Assembly: GCF_040954835.1 (NCBI RefSeq)
Contig: NC_090697.1
Span: 11,710,001 to 11,774,000, forward strand
Length of the DNA stretch: 64,000 nt
Direction: 5' to 3'
Source of the DNA: Lepisosteus oculatus
Lineage: Eukaryota > Chordata > Actinopteri > Semionotiformes > Lepisosteidae
Part shown: positions 50,801 to 60,164 of the stretch, one piece after another
Numbering within the stretch: the first letter of the stretch is position 1
How the letters are laid out: each line of letters starts with the position of its first letter
The notes under the pieces: model-generated
Told to the model about the DNA's origin: nothing
Seen by the model: only the letters and a program-made list of their open reading frames with translations
Databases searched by the model: none
Made by a program: the position numbers and the translations under genes

Positions 50801-53800
50801 CACAATATACTACATTGTTACCATGGGTACACCCTCGAACATAACATAAAATCTCAACTAAGTTATAAAAAGTTCTTAAAAAGGGTGATTGTCCTTTTTC
50901 AATTGGTTCCTGTGCAAGTGGTTGCTGGGGCTGGATTTGCACAATGAAAGAGTCCCTCCAAGCCCTACCACTTGCTGTGTCCTCGGCTTTCCCCTGTCCC
51001 CGGCTCTGAAACTGCAGTTCTCCAGTCCTCCGCAGGAGCTCAGGGAACAGGGTTTTCCTCCTTAGTCCCTGTACAGGGCCCACAGTCTCTTCTAGGGCTC
51101 CTTCGCCGTGGAGAGGCCCCACTTGGCGACGTCAAGCTTCATCCTCCCTCTGAGGTTCATGAGGATCCTCTCCAGATACGGAGATATGGGGAGAGAGCGC
51201 ATAACGATCAAGTACGCACGAGGATGTTAGGGGATTGGTGTCACCAATCGCGTGTGAAGCCCCGTGTTCCCAGTCTAAGGGTTTAGCGGGTGACCGGTCC
51301 TGGTCGACTCAGGTTTGGGTGAGACCCTCACTGTCAAGGGGGACCCAGGAGAAACAGAGTCTCGTGGGGAAACTCCCGAGAGAGCAAGAGATTAAAACCC
51401 CGGAAGGGGGCCGGTTTTGGCAACAATCCATGGAGATTGGCAGCTGGACACTGGCTACCAACAGCCAGCTACAGTGAAGAGAGAGAAGACTGGGCTGTCT
51501 GAGCGCGGATAGAGGCGGAGGCTCTAGGTCGATCGTGTCTAAAGAAAGAGACGGTTATAGAGCGAGCTGCCCCAGATGGAAAGGACCGCGTTGAGGGCAC
51601 CTCCACTGCTAGTCATTCGTGAGGTACAACCAAGTCAAGTGAGGCACGCAGTTACAGAATCCTCTTAGCACCATGGGGGTGTTTTTATTGCATCTAAACG
51701 AGATGGTATTGGTTTTAAACAGGAAAGCGCTGCCCGTTTAAACAAGATAATGTTGCATTTAAATGAGATAACATTGTGCTTAACCTTAATTACTGTGTAA
51801 ACAATATTGCCTGATATATTAATATCTTGAAATATATGTGCAATAATATTGTCCCATGCAAGCCACATTGTCTTATCAACAGAAGGATATTGGCCCACTC
51901 TTCTTTGTGAAAATGAATTAGTCTAAAGGAGTACGTGTGCTGTATACTTTAGCATGCATGAAGTGGAACACCTTGTGATTGAGCATTTCTGGGTTACACA
52001 CGTCATTTTTATGAAAAGCAAAAATGACACTGCTTTAGAAACGTATTTTATTCTTCAGGTGAAACTGCAGTAACATGTAGATTGATTGTTGCCTAATCTT
52101 TAAACCTTGAACCGAATCTGGTTGATGTAGTTCGGGCGGGTAGCTGCGTCAGCATGCGTAGTCTCCAAAGGAACGAGTAATAGGTTTACTCCATGCTGAA
52201 AAGAGAAGAAAGAAAACACAACGTTGTGTTTTCTCTCTTCCCTTTTCAGCATGGAGTAAACCTATTAATTGTTCCTTTGAACAGAATCTGTTTATGAGGA
52301 CTGGACAGTAAGACTTTCACCTGCAGTTGGGTTACTGGTACTGTTAGTCGAACTTTGAAAAATTTAAGCACAGAAATCTCAAAGGCTTTCAGCCTCAGTT
52401 CACATCAAATACATCTGAATTTTGAAATACACAGCACACGGCAGGAAACGTGTCCTGCCATTTGGAGTGAGTCGAAACAGTATTTCTGTGCCAGTTCACA
52501 CAGTAATTAATGTAAAGAGATATGAGAATGCCAAACAAACCCAAAACTAATCCCAGGATGGCACAAAAGCCATAGCCTACAGAGTAAATACATTTATGAA
52601 GAAGACAGTTATAGAGCAAGCTGACCCAAACGGAATGAAGAAAGTCCTGTTGCTGGTGATGTGTTAGCAGAGCTGTCTCTTTTAAGGGCAATATTACCTG
52701 TAATACTCATTGCACTCAAATGCAGTGTTATCTCATTTAAACTCAGTTATCTTGTTTAAGCACAATATTTTTCTTTCTCTGTGGCCCGAAAAGGCTTCTG
52801 TACAGTTTGAGGGTTAAAACAGTTAAAATCTAACACATTCACTCCGCACACCGCCTTAACGTGAGTTAATATGGTGGCTTTCAGTCATGCTTTTCTGACG
52901 TTGAGCCCAGATTTGAATCCCAAGGGGAACCTGTGGAATGAATTGAAGTCTGCTAACGTTCACTAACCTTTCCCATCCAACTTGACAGAGTTTGAGCAAA
53001 TCTGCAGGGAAGGATGGGCAAAAACCTCCCGATCCAGAGGTGCAAAGCTGATACAGACAAACCCCAGATCACTCAAACCTGTCACTGCTGCAAAAGGTGC
53101 TTCTATGAGGTTTTGACTTAAGCGTGTGAATACTTCAGTGAACAAGACAATTGCATTTTTCATACATTTTTGTTAGCCAACAGAAACATTTTTGACCCTT
53201 AGAATTGTCGCAAATGTGTTAACACTTATGGTAATAGCACATTGATATTTGCAATTGTTCGGTGGGGGGGGGGTGAATACTTTCTGAAGGCACTGTATGA
53301 GACAGTTCGATAGGTCTAGGTATAGCCTGGACTCCTCAGGTTGTTTTCCACAAGTTGTACCCTTGGCCTGGTCTCAGAAAGGCCTGCAATTCTCTTCAAT
53401 TAGACTGCAGGATTCTCTCACAGACAGATCCGAACAAACTTTTTGTAAATGAAGAGACAACAAAGTCAATAATAATACAGTATATGCAACATTTGAAATT
53501 ATAATTATTTAACTATTGGAGACGCACTACAAATATAGGTGTGATTGATGTGGGAAAAAGTCTTGTATTATTATTATTAGTAGTAGTAGTAGTAGTAGTG
53601 CTATTGTTACAGAGGGTATTGACATGCAGAAACACTCATTATTTAATTTGTTTCAATCTGGCATAGGATAACAAGTCACAGGTGCCTATTAAAAATCTCT
53701 CTCTGGAATGCAGAGAATAGTATAAAATCTGTTATTCTCATCTGATGAAATGCTATTTTCTCTCTTCCTCTGTCTTTGTTCCAATTCAGCGCCCGTAGCT

Positions 53801-53877
53801 CTCCAACCCCTTCCATTATCCGGTACGATGGCTCGGAGGAGGAGCTCATGGCCACTATCGAGCGAGAATACAGCTGA
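41924..53877 (+). CDS. CYS1: Cystin-1, myristoylated ciliary protein, three exons
   Basis: A cilium-associated membrane protein; loss of mouse Cys1 causes the cpk polycystic kidney phenotype. Exons: 41924-42466, 43247-43299, 53790-53877 (684 nt, 227 aa; human 158 aa). All borders are AG/GT and the phases agree (0, then 2). Recognition rests on both ends. The N-terminus MGSGSSR equals the mammalian N-myristoylation start (Gly2). The C-terminus RYDGSEEELMATIEREYS aligns with human SYDHSEEGLMASIEREYCR but lacks the final CR. An acidic run (about residues 69-82) leads into ELDRVLAECD, comparable to human LDELLAES. The middle is unlike mammals and longer, and the ciliary-targeting AxEGG motif described for mouse is not obvious. 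Intron 2 (10.5 kb) is packed with transposons. Exon 1 has strong Kozak context (AATATGG). No alternative family fits as well. Confidence 0.88.
44530..44836 (+). repeat. 5S-type SINE lacking its 5S head, CYS1 intron 2
   Basis: Begins within the body (CGAGGTCCTGACTCTCTCTG) and runs to GCGCTATATAAGTGTAAGC with an ATT run of about 35 bp. The 5' part, including the CTCF-like motif, is missing. A shorter deletion lies after CCCATTGG. Confidence 0.8.
44992..45321 (+). mobile_element. Solo LTR, family 1, copy a (TSD GGTAG)
   Basis: 330 bp starting TGTCATGCCCTCTGCAGCC and ending GTCCGTGACA, flanked by the perfect 5-bp duplication GGTAG (44987-44991 and 45322-45326). It carries a TATA-like GGCTATATATTT. 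It is about 330 bp against 322 bp for the copy at 49244. No internal retroviral or retrotransposon sequence remains. Confidence 0.9.
45784..46813 (+). mobile_element. Solo LTR, family 2, copy a, interrupted (TSD AAGAC)
   Basis: Starts TGTCACGATTGTAATCC and ends GCATTGTAACA, flanked by AAGAC at 45779-45783 and 46814-46818. A second LTR occupies 45940-46419. Without it the element is about 545 bp, close to the 553-bp copy at 48041. It has a CTTATATAAGCC promoter-like site. Confidence 0.9.
45940..46419 (+). mobile_element. Solo LTR, family 3, copy a, nested (TSD CCCGC)
   Basis: 480 bp from TGTCACGATCGCCAC to GAACTGCTACGTGACA. CCCGC is present on both sides (45935-45939 and 46420-46424), which places it inside the family 2 LTR. 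The long open frame crossing it has no protein signature. Confidence 0.9.
48041..48593 (+). mobile_element. Solo LTR, family 2, copy b (TSD AAGGG)
   Basis: 553 bp, TGTCACGATTGTCATC to CGCTTTCATGACA, with AAGGG at 48036-48040 and 48594-48598. It is similar along its length to the two parts of the interrupted copy at 45784-46813. Confidence 0.9.
49244..49565 (+). mobile_element. Solo LTR, family 1, copy b (TSD AGATC)
   Basis: 322 bp, TGTTACGCCCTCTGCAGCC to CGACAATCCGTGACA, flanked by AGATC at 49239-49243 and 49566-49570, inserted in the Tc1 element. It is the same family as the copy at 44992. Confidence 0.9.
49922..50389 (+). mobile_element. Solo LTR, family 3, copy b (TSD CCCTG)
   Basis: 468 bp, TGTCACGATTGTTACTCC to GAACTGTTCCTTGACA, flanked by CCCTG at 49917-49921 and 50390-50394, inserted in the Tc1 element. 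It is the same family as the nested copy at 45940. Confidence 0.9.
50750..52905. mobile_element. Unclassified insertion inside the Tc1 element
   Basis: Tc1 homology stops after CTTGAGCGGCCCAG (to about 50749) and resumes after GTTGAGCCCAG (about 52911), which suggests a duplicated target containing GCCCAG. The roughly 2.15 kb between has no recognisable protein. It has a diverged direct repeat (GGTTATAGAGCGAGCTG near 51554, AGTTATAGAGCAAGCTG near 52607), TTTAAA-AGATAA repeats in opposite orientation (about 51.69-51.79 and 52.72-52.77 kb) and a foldback at 52165-52280. It may be more than one insertion. Confidence 0.45.
52165..52280. repeat. Near-perfect palindrome, short foldback copy
   Basis: Arms of about 58 bp (52165-52222 and 52223-52280) meet head to head at CACAAC|GTTGTG with almost no loop. 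The outer parts (CAAAGGAAC...GGTTTACTCCATGCTGAA) match the outer arms of the 15.1-kb element, but the middle is absent. Confidence 0.65.
53569..53602. repeat. ATT/AGT microsatellite
   Basis: A TTATTATTAT run passes into AGTAGTAGTAG. Simple tandem repeat in CYS1 intron 2, just before the last exon. Confidence 0.8.
53790..53877 (+). CDS. CYS1: CYS1 terminal exon
   Basis: The acceptor TTGTTCCAATTCAG opens an 88-nt coding part whose first base completes an Ala codon begun in exon 2. It encodes 28 further residues, ending IEREYS and TGA. This is the best-conserved piece of the protein and anchors the gene's identity across the long intron. Confidence 0.9.
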
Positions 53878-55275
53878 TGTCCGGGGAGGAGGGGTTTCAG
53901 TGGAAACGAGGGCTCTGGATCACACAGCCTGCGTCGACAGAGGGCTCCCCAGCACCTCCTGATGGGCAGCTCCCGCTTTCTTTTTGACACGCCAGTCCAA
54001 AAAACAGCGTTGCTTCTGTTATTTGTACTATATCTGTATGTAGAAACGTTTGTAAAAATGAGGGCTAAAAATACGTCACTTTTACAGTCATTGTAAATGA
54101 CTATAATATCAACATTATTTATATAGCGACTTCTGTAGCCACGATTTCCTACACAAAACAAAAGTATTCAGAACGCAATGTTTTCTGTTCAGAAATGCGT
54201 TAAGACAAAGCTCTTGTGGTGCTGCAGCACAGACCGATTAATTATCTTCAAATCTTCATTTTCTTATTTTGTAATATTTGTGTGCCTTGTGCTCCCATTA
54301 CTCTTTATTTAACACACAACTGAAGGTGTGCTACGCCTGCTGACTCCATCCTTCACCCCTGCTGGTTTCTCGCACTCCGGACACCGGAAAGGCTTGTGGC
54401 CGCGAAGACTGGGAGATCCTGATTGTTTCAGAAAATTTGGGGAGCCTTTGTTTCAATGCTCTGTTGCTGGATTATAGCAAGCTCTTGAATGCAAAGGTTT
54501 TATTTTCCTAAAACTGATTTTTTTCTGTAATGTTAAAACTTTTCATTAACATTTTTAAAAAGAAGCAATTCCAGACACTGTTAATTTAGTAGAGAATTGC
54601 CTGTTTTTGCCAGAAGCTGGTACCAAATATGCGAAGTTGTTGATACTTTTTGTGACATTCACTGTTTTGGACAAGTGTTTTGTTAAAATAAAAATGATTT
54701 TTATATATTATTAAGTCCTGGTCCCTTGTGGTGTGTCAAGCAGCTGGAATTGCTGTGAGATCGCTTATATTGCACTCCGACTTTGTTCCAATCAGCAATG
54801 TGGTTCAATATGAGTGAACGTGTAGCGGAGGTACTGTACAGACACGTTTCTGGTTGTCTTGTTTCTCTCCAATGCAAAGGTAATGGGTAGGTGTGAGTAG
54901 CAAATTTCCATTTGCCCATTAAAAAAAAATCTTTTCATTTTCATTTTTTTGACAATCTTATAATTTCTTACTTTTTAATATCAGACAAAATGAGGAAAAT
55001 GTTGCTTTCAATATAGGGCAAAACAAGAAAAAAAGTATCGATATTGACACACGCATCTATATATTCGGCAGACGTACACTATTGGAAATAACTGTGGAAG
55101 CAAGGGTCTAAGTGGGTAGTTAATGTAAACTAGAAATAATTGCCAGGAGCCAGTTTCCATAACTAGCGCGCAGATGTTTCATTGAATACGTTCACGGGAA
55201 GGCTGAAGTACTTTTTTATGACTTTTTAACTCAGTCCGCGCATACACCAGCTCTTTGCCTACTGACGGAGTAGTC
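53878..55275. other. CYS1 3' UTR and following intergenic DNA
   Basis: The first 820 bases should be CYS1 3' UTR, up to the AATAAA at 54687. No further gene or repeat was recognised before the hAT element. Confidence 0.5.
54687..54692 (+). terminator. CYS1: CYS1 poly(A) signal
   Basis: AATAAA about 810 nt after the CYS1 stop, in an A/T-rich context. It is the first canonical signal downstream on the plus strand. Confidence 0.55.
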
Positions 55276-56488
55276 CGCCTGTGGGCAAACTACGGGCCGC
55301 GGGCCGCAAGCCAGTTTTAACCGGCCCTTGGGGGTAAAAAATAAACGAGTCGATATTCGCCATACTCCAACTCGTTTGGTGCCGTTTTTTTCTTACATTT
55401 CGTGATTCTTGTCGTTAGATGGCGCACGGACGCCATTACCACAGCGGTGCCAAACTGTGCATCGCGCCACCTAGGGGAGGCGCCATTGTCGGTCAGGGGC
55501 GTCTCAGGTATCGCCGAAGAAACATTTTTATTACGAGTAAAACCAGCGTGTTTTTGCACACAGAATGTACGAGTCGTGTGCTACCTAGCTAGACTGTTTC
55601 ACATGACCCTAGGCAAGAGAGTGGTCATTTTGTGAGTGTTTTGTTACACGATCGCAATGGAGAGGTTTTTAAATATGAGTAAAAAACAACAACGTGGAGG
55701 ACACGGAGCCTAGAGAAACGGACACGCAAATACGGAAAAGTATGACGACAATAAATTGACAGTACGCTTCCCAGTAAATTGAAACATTTGGGAGCTGTTC
55801 ACAGTAGTTTAAAAAGTTAAATGAATGAACAGAAACGGCTTTTTCTAACCAAGCTACAGTCCCCAGCAAAGTTCTTCTTCCATCATACAAAGTAGGGTAC
55901 CGAGTAGCAAAATGCAGAAAACATTCATGTTAAAGTTCTACTTTTTCGAAGTCATTTTATTTGCATTTTACAAAGATGTTGGCTATTTTTCAAATTCTTT
56001 TCACATTCAAATAATTTCAATAAAATGTTTTTTCAAGTATTTTTACTATTTCGATCCAGCCTTTACAAGTATTTTAATTTTGAACATGATTACAAATAAT
56101 TAAAATTGGATCAACTTTGTTTTTATGTTGACCCATGATTTTGAAGGTGTATGACAGAGCTTTTGAAGGAGTGCGTGATAGAAACCGCAGATATTCTTTG
56201 TCCTGATAGCAAGAGCAAATTTGAGAAAATAAGTGTATCACGCAGAACAGTTACCCACCGGGTCGGGGTAATCGGTGAGGACTTGGCTTGTGAGTTGAAC
56301 GTCAAGTTTTATTCAGTTTTTATTTTTTTTCTATTTATTTTTCTCTCAGGTTATCGTTAACCGTGAACTAATGAGCCTATGTTGGATTTTAAACTTATAT
56401 AGGGCATCGGCTATCTGTAACAGCAGCCTGAAATGGCCCGGTATACAGTTTCAAAATGTTATGTGACAAAAAAGTTTGCCCACCCCCG
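55276..56488 (+). mobile_element. hAT transposon with both ends, decayed
   Basis: The left end CGCCTGTGGGCAAAC (55276) and the right end, read in reverse, CGGGGGTGGGCAAAC (56488) are hAT terminal repeats. The flanks GAGTAGTC and CAATAGTC look like an 8-bp target duplication with two changes. A start-like MERFLNMSKKQQRGG is at 55659. Near 56160 the plus strand encodes LLKECVIETADILCPDSKSK followed by FEKISVSRRTVTHRV, which is typical of the GTF2IRD2/ZBED-related transposase group. The middle of the gene is missing. Confidence 0.75.
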
Positions 56489-56830
56489 CAATAGTCTTAT
56501 CTAGAGCAGCGACACAAGCGGTCCTCGATTCTAACCCCCTGCCTCACGCCAGCCAATCAAACTACAAACCCCGTTTCAGTTCCTTCCGTACCAGCCAATC
56601 GGCTCCCTGCCAGCTGGGGCGAAGACCCGCCTCCAGCCGCATCCAAGTCAGCCCGAGTCGAAGGGATCAGCAGCTGCGCCGAAGCTCCTTCCCTCTTTCT
56701 CCGGCGCTGCCCGGCTCAGGCACAGCCGGGGCTCGCTGTCTGGCTGCTCTTGAAGAAACGCCTTGTTCAGCAGGTGCTGAAACGCCTCCCCTTTGCGTCG
56801 TCGTCGTCGCCTATCACGCAGGCCACTGAC
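56489..56830. promoter_or_regulatory. CpG-rich patch with two CCAAT boxes
   Basis: GC- and CpG-rich stretch with AGCCAATCAAAC near 56552 and AGCCAATCGGC near 56593, adjacent to the hAT right end. It could be an orphan promoter or enhancer. No exon could be tied to it. Confidence 0.35.
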
Positions 56831-56854
56831 GCTGACCCTGCAGGGTCTGGGGTT

Positions 56855-57060
56855 TTGTCAATTCAATTCAGTTCAATTCAAGGGGCTTTATTAGCATGAC
56901 CGATGGGTACAATCAGTGTTGCCAAAGCAAATAAAAATAATAAAATTAACATGGAACAAAACATAAAAATAGAAGTAAAATAAAATCTACAGACATATTA
57001 CAGACATTTACAACAAAGACATATTATAAAATATTGACATATACTGTAAACAGATGGAGC
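56855..57060 (-). repeat. LINE 3' end remnant
   Basis: TCAATTCAGTTCAATTCAAGG and CTTTATTAGCATGACC, with GTTGCCAAAGCAAATA, match a common fish repeat whose minus-strand reading ends in TTGAATTGAA repeats. Confidence 0.55.
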
Positions 57061-57740
57061 ATTATTGGGAGACAGACTCACTGTTCCTCAGGCTGTGACA
57101 GGAGATCACATACTGGGCTCCCAGTAGGATTGGGACCCGTTGTGACTCTGGCAGGTTTGTCTCTGACCACTATCCGGTCAGAGCGCTAACTGCAACCGCC
57201 GTTTTGCATTTCTTCCTTGTGGGATTTACGTCCCAGGAGCCGTAGTGTTTATCCCACGTTTAGAGGTTTATAATGACAGGATGGCCAGCACCTTAGACTT
57301 TGAGGCACAACAGAGTATAACGCTGTATTGGGCAACATCCCACCTCTACACAAAGACTTTTAACGTATAATTTGGAGCTGACACTACAGGTGGATAACGC
57401 CTTTTTCGTCTATTCTTCATTAGCGTTACGCAGATTTAAACCAGATTACATTCATGCTCCACGATGACGATGAGCTGATTTTAGCGTCAATGACGAACTT
57501 GTGTGACGCTTCACGTTGGTCTGTTTGTTTTTTTTTCTTCCTGTGACGTCTGAACACCTGGCGTTTTTTTTCCGAACGCTTTTCCACATGTGCAACAAGG
57601 AGAACATGTTCTACACACGTGTGTGCATTTCCTGAGCCGCGGCCCGCCGGCTGAGCCACCCAGGCGGAGAAGTCATGTTTTTCTTACTCCGCACCCTGCC
57701 GCACACGTGTGGGACTAATAGAAATCGGAAATTAGTTTGG
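57061..57740. other. Intergenic DNA
   Basis: No exon was found and no repeat family was named. Short frames lack signatures. Confidence 0.4.
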
Positions 57741-57744
57741 TCAG

Positions 57745-58240
57745 TTGCTGATAAATACTGTCTTAAAAAATAAAGTTACAGAAATTTCATTTAAGATCGT
57801 TCACAAATTTTATCCAGTTAAATTTACACTTTCTAGGTTTAAACATGAGCAAGATGACGTATGTGTATTTTGTAATAATGAGAAGGTATCTTTGTTACAT
57901 TTGTTAACTGCATATATACAAAACTGTTTTGGATAGGCCTGCAAAATATTATTGCTCAACATGTAATGCTTAATGTTAAATTGAAAGATTTTGATATTAT
58001 GTTATATTTTGTTAGATCTGATTTGGATAAAGGATATGTTTTTATTATTAATCTATTATTTTGGCAAAATACTTTATCCACAAATTTAAATGGTCTAATA
58101 CTGCTCCCTCTATTCATGTTTTTAAAGCTGAATTCCTTTTTTATTTAAATTATATTAAATAAAAGTGAAGTGTCTATTTCATGATTCTGTCTCCTTTTTT
58201 GTATTTCTGGTGTTTAAATAAAAACGTATTTAAAAAAACA
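57745..58240 (+). mobile_element. L1-type LINE, C-terminal ORF2 remnant and 3' UTR
   Basis: EISFKIVHKFYPVKFTLSRF then HEQDDVCVFCNNEKVSLLHL is the zinc-knuckle-like C-terminal region typical of fish L1/Tx1 ORF2 proteins (CxxC...H). A downstream frame, SDLDKGYVFIINLLFWQ, continues it after a frameshift. AATAAAAACG and an A-rich tail end it near 58240. Heavily 5'-truncated. Confidence 0.75.
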
Positions 58241-59195
58241 CAAGTGTGGGACTGTTGTAACTTTCATTTCCTGACTTTATCACACAGTCCTCTCATAGTA
58301 CTGACTTCCTGGGAGGGACATTCCTACCAGCAAATGTGGGATAATTAAAACCAGCAATACGGGAAACCCTTATACAAGACTAATCTCACGGTATAGAAAA
58401 CAAGTTATTTATTTAAGTTCTCAGTCCCTATGTTTTCGGTGCACAACTCCAGACTCTCGTACATCTACCAGTTAAAGTACAGAGAGCTGTTGTTAAACCG
58501 GTCCAGCCAAACCAAATAATCCCATCATTCTAGGAGTTCCTCGGGTGGAATGGGAATTGAGGCACTGCGGCCTTACGAGATCGGAGCCGTGCGCCGCTGC
58601 CTTATGTTTTACTGCACACTGCCACCTAGTGGTTTCTAAACGAGGCCGCAGTCCGTTCAGTGTCTCTCCGCTTTAGACGAGCTTCGATAAGCCGGTTTAA
58701 GAATTTCTATTTTTTAAAGTTGTGAGCAACAGCTCGTGTGTTACAATTATAACTTGTTTTCGAACAATCAGAATCTATGCAGTTCCCGTAATATGTGGCC
58801 ACTTCTTTGTGGCACTGAAAAATATAAGTCAAAGCTTTTTTTTTTTTTCCCTTTCCTCTCTAGTTATACCGCTTGGCTTCAGACCTTATGCTGTACAGAT
58901 ACGGCGCCCCAGGAATAACAAAACCCAAGAATGAAGGATTCTGGGGTGTTGTAGTCAAAATGTGTCTGCAGCTGCCTGGCTGATGCCACGGGACGAGGAG
59001 GCTGGGACCCCTAACCCCGAGTGAGGGGTGACCAAGGGGCAGCTGCAGAGGGGGAGGGGGTGGAGGAGGGGTGCAAGAAGACGAGCGCGAGGGAGAGAAG
59101 GGGATCGGGTACAGGATTTATAGTGGTGACTGACTTGGGGTGATTATCTTGGCTGTTGTCTCTCCTCCCTGGGGCCCTGGGCTCAATCACCCTGC
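58241..59195. other. Intergenic DNA with one CTCF-like site
   Basis: No gene was found. TGCCACCTAGTGGT at about 58620-58632 resembles the CTCF core in plus orientation. Around 59.0-59.1 kb the sequence is G-rich. Confidence 0.4.
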
Positions 59196-59515
59196 GAAAA
59201 ACTAAGGTTGCTGCTGGAAGAGGTGGTAGTGGGGCCAGCAGGGGGCGCTCACCCTGCGGTTTGTGTGTGTCCTAATGCCCCAGTATAGTGACGGGGGACA
59301 CTATACTGTAAAAAAATGCTTCATCCTTCAGATGAGAAGTAAAACCGAGGTCCTGACTCTCTGTGGTCATTAGAAACCCCAGGGTGTTTCTTGAAAAGAG
59401 TAGGGGTGTTACCCTGGCACCACTCATGGTGGTGGTGGAGTGGAGTCCCCTTTACCTGTAAAGCCCTTGAAGTGGAGCGTCCAGAAAAGTGCTATATTAA
59501 GTACAAGTGTTATAA
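59196..59515 (+). repeat. 5S-type SINE, internally deleted copy
   Basis: Begins at GCGAAAAACTAAGGTTGCTG, carries CCAGCAGGGGGCGCT (59235-59249), loses most of the second half of the body and ends in GCTATATTAAGTACAAG. The 5S head is absent. Confidence 0.8.
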
Positions 59516-59524
59516 TTATTATAA

Positions 59525-59800
59525 TTCCGGACCAGGGGTGCTATCTGCGTGGAGCCTGTATGCTCTCCCCGTGTTTTTGTAGGTTTCCTCCCACAGTCCA
59601 TAGAGGTTAAACATTTGCAGTGGTGGATTAAAGATTTCTGTTCACGTTTGCCATGGTGTGCCTGTGATGGACTGGTGTCCCGTCCAGGGTGCGCCCTGCC
59701 TTGCGCCCGTTGCTTGCTGGGATAGGCCCCGGCTCCCCCAGCGACACTGTAGTAGATCAAGCGCTTGGGAAACGGCTGGATGGATAAGGAAGACAGAGGC
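59525..59800 (+). repeat. tRNA-headed interspersed repeat, 3' two thirds
   Basis: GCGTGGAGCCTGTATGCTCTCC, TTTCCTCCCACAGTCCATAG, TGGTGTCCCGTCCAGGGTG and GATAGGCCCCGGCTCCC are in the order seen in the 15.4- and 63.4-kb copies. The tRNA-like head is missing. Confidence 0.65.
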
Positions 59801-60012
59801 GAACAATTGATTTTAGAGACACCACTCGACCTAAACTGCGTGTGTTGGAGACAGCAGCGATCCCACACGAACACAAGCAGAACATACAAATGTCACACTG
59901 AAAGGCACACCCCGGAGCTTTCAAACATTCAAACCGCAACAACAACAAATAAAAAAAAAACACTTTAGTCGCTTGCAAATTGTTAGGAAAATGAAAAGGA
60001 TTTAAATCATAA

Positions 60013-60016
<4 letters not shown>

Positions 60017-60058
<42 letters not shown>
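60017..60058. repeat. (ATT)n microsatellite
   Basis: About fourteen ATT units in a row. Perfect simple repeat, probably the relic tail of a LINE or SINE. Confidence 0.9.
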
Positions 60059-60060
<2 letters not shown>

Positions 60061-60164
60061 ATATTAACAATAAATATGTATAGTATTCATTATTAAAAAT
60101 ATTAACTAAGTGCTAATAGTGTTTCCCATCTGACTGTTGTCGGTGTTATGAAACGCCCAGCGTG

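Larger units (their letters stand above)
48846..53295 (+). mobile_element. Tc1/mariner transposon carrying at least three insertions
   Basis: The left end ACAGTGTATTCAGAAAGTATTC (48845 on) and the right end GAATACTTTCTGAAGGCACTGT (to about 53296) are inverted copies, as in salmonid and zebrafish Tc1-like elements. Degenerate transposase sequence lies in pieces. About 49.57-49.92 kb holds AVTKNRVTTLTE-type sequence. About 50.40-50.75 kb holds ACTATGAAGCATGGCGG and GGAGGACCTGCTCCAG. About 52.91-53.14 kb holds GATTTGAATCCCAAGGGGAAC and CCATCCAACTTGACAGAG. Insertions: solo LTR 49244-49565, solo LTR 49922-50389 and an unknown 2.2-kb segment. It is long dead. Confidence 0.8.

Noticed and set aside
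50472-51122. A 216-codon open frame on the minus strand
   Set aside because: It crosses the boundary between the Tc1 remnant and the unknown insertion, has no domain signature and no splice context.
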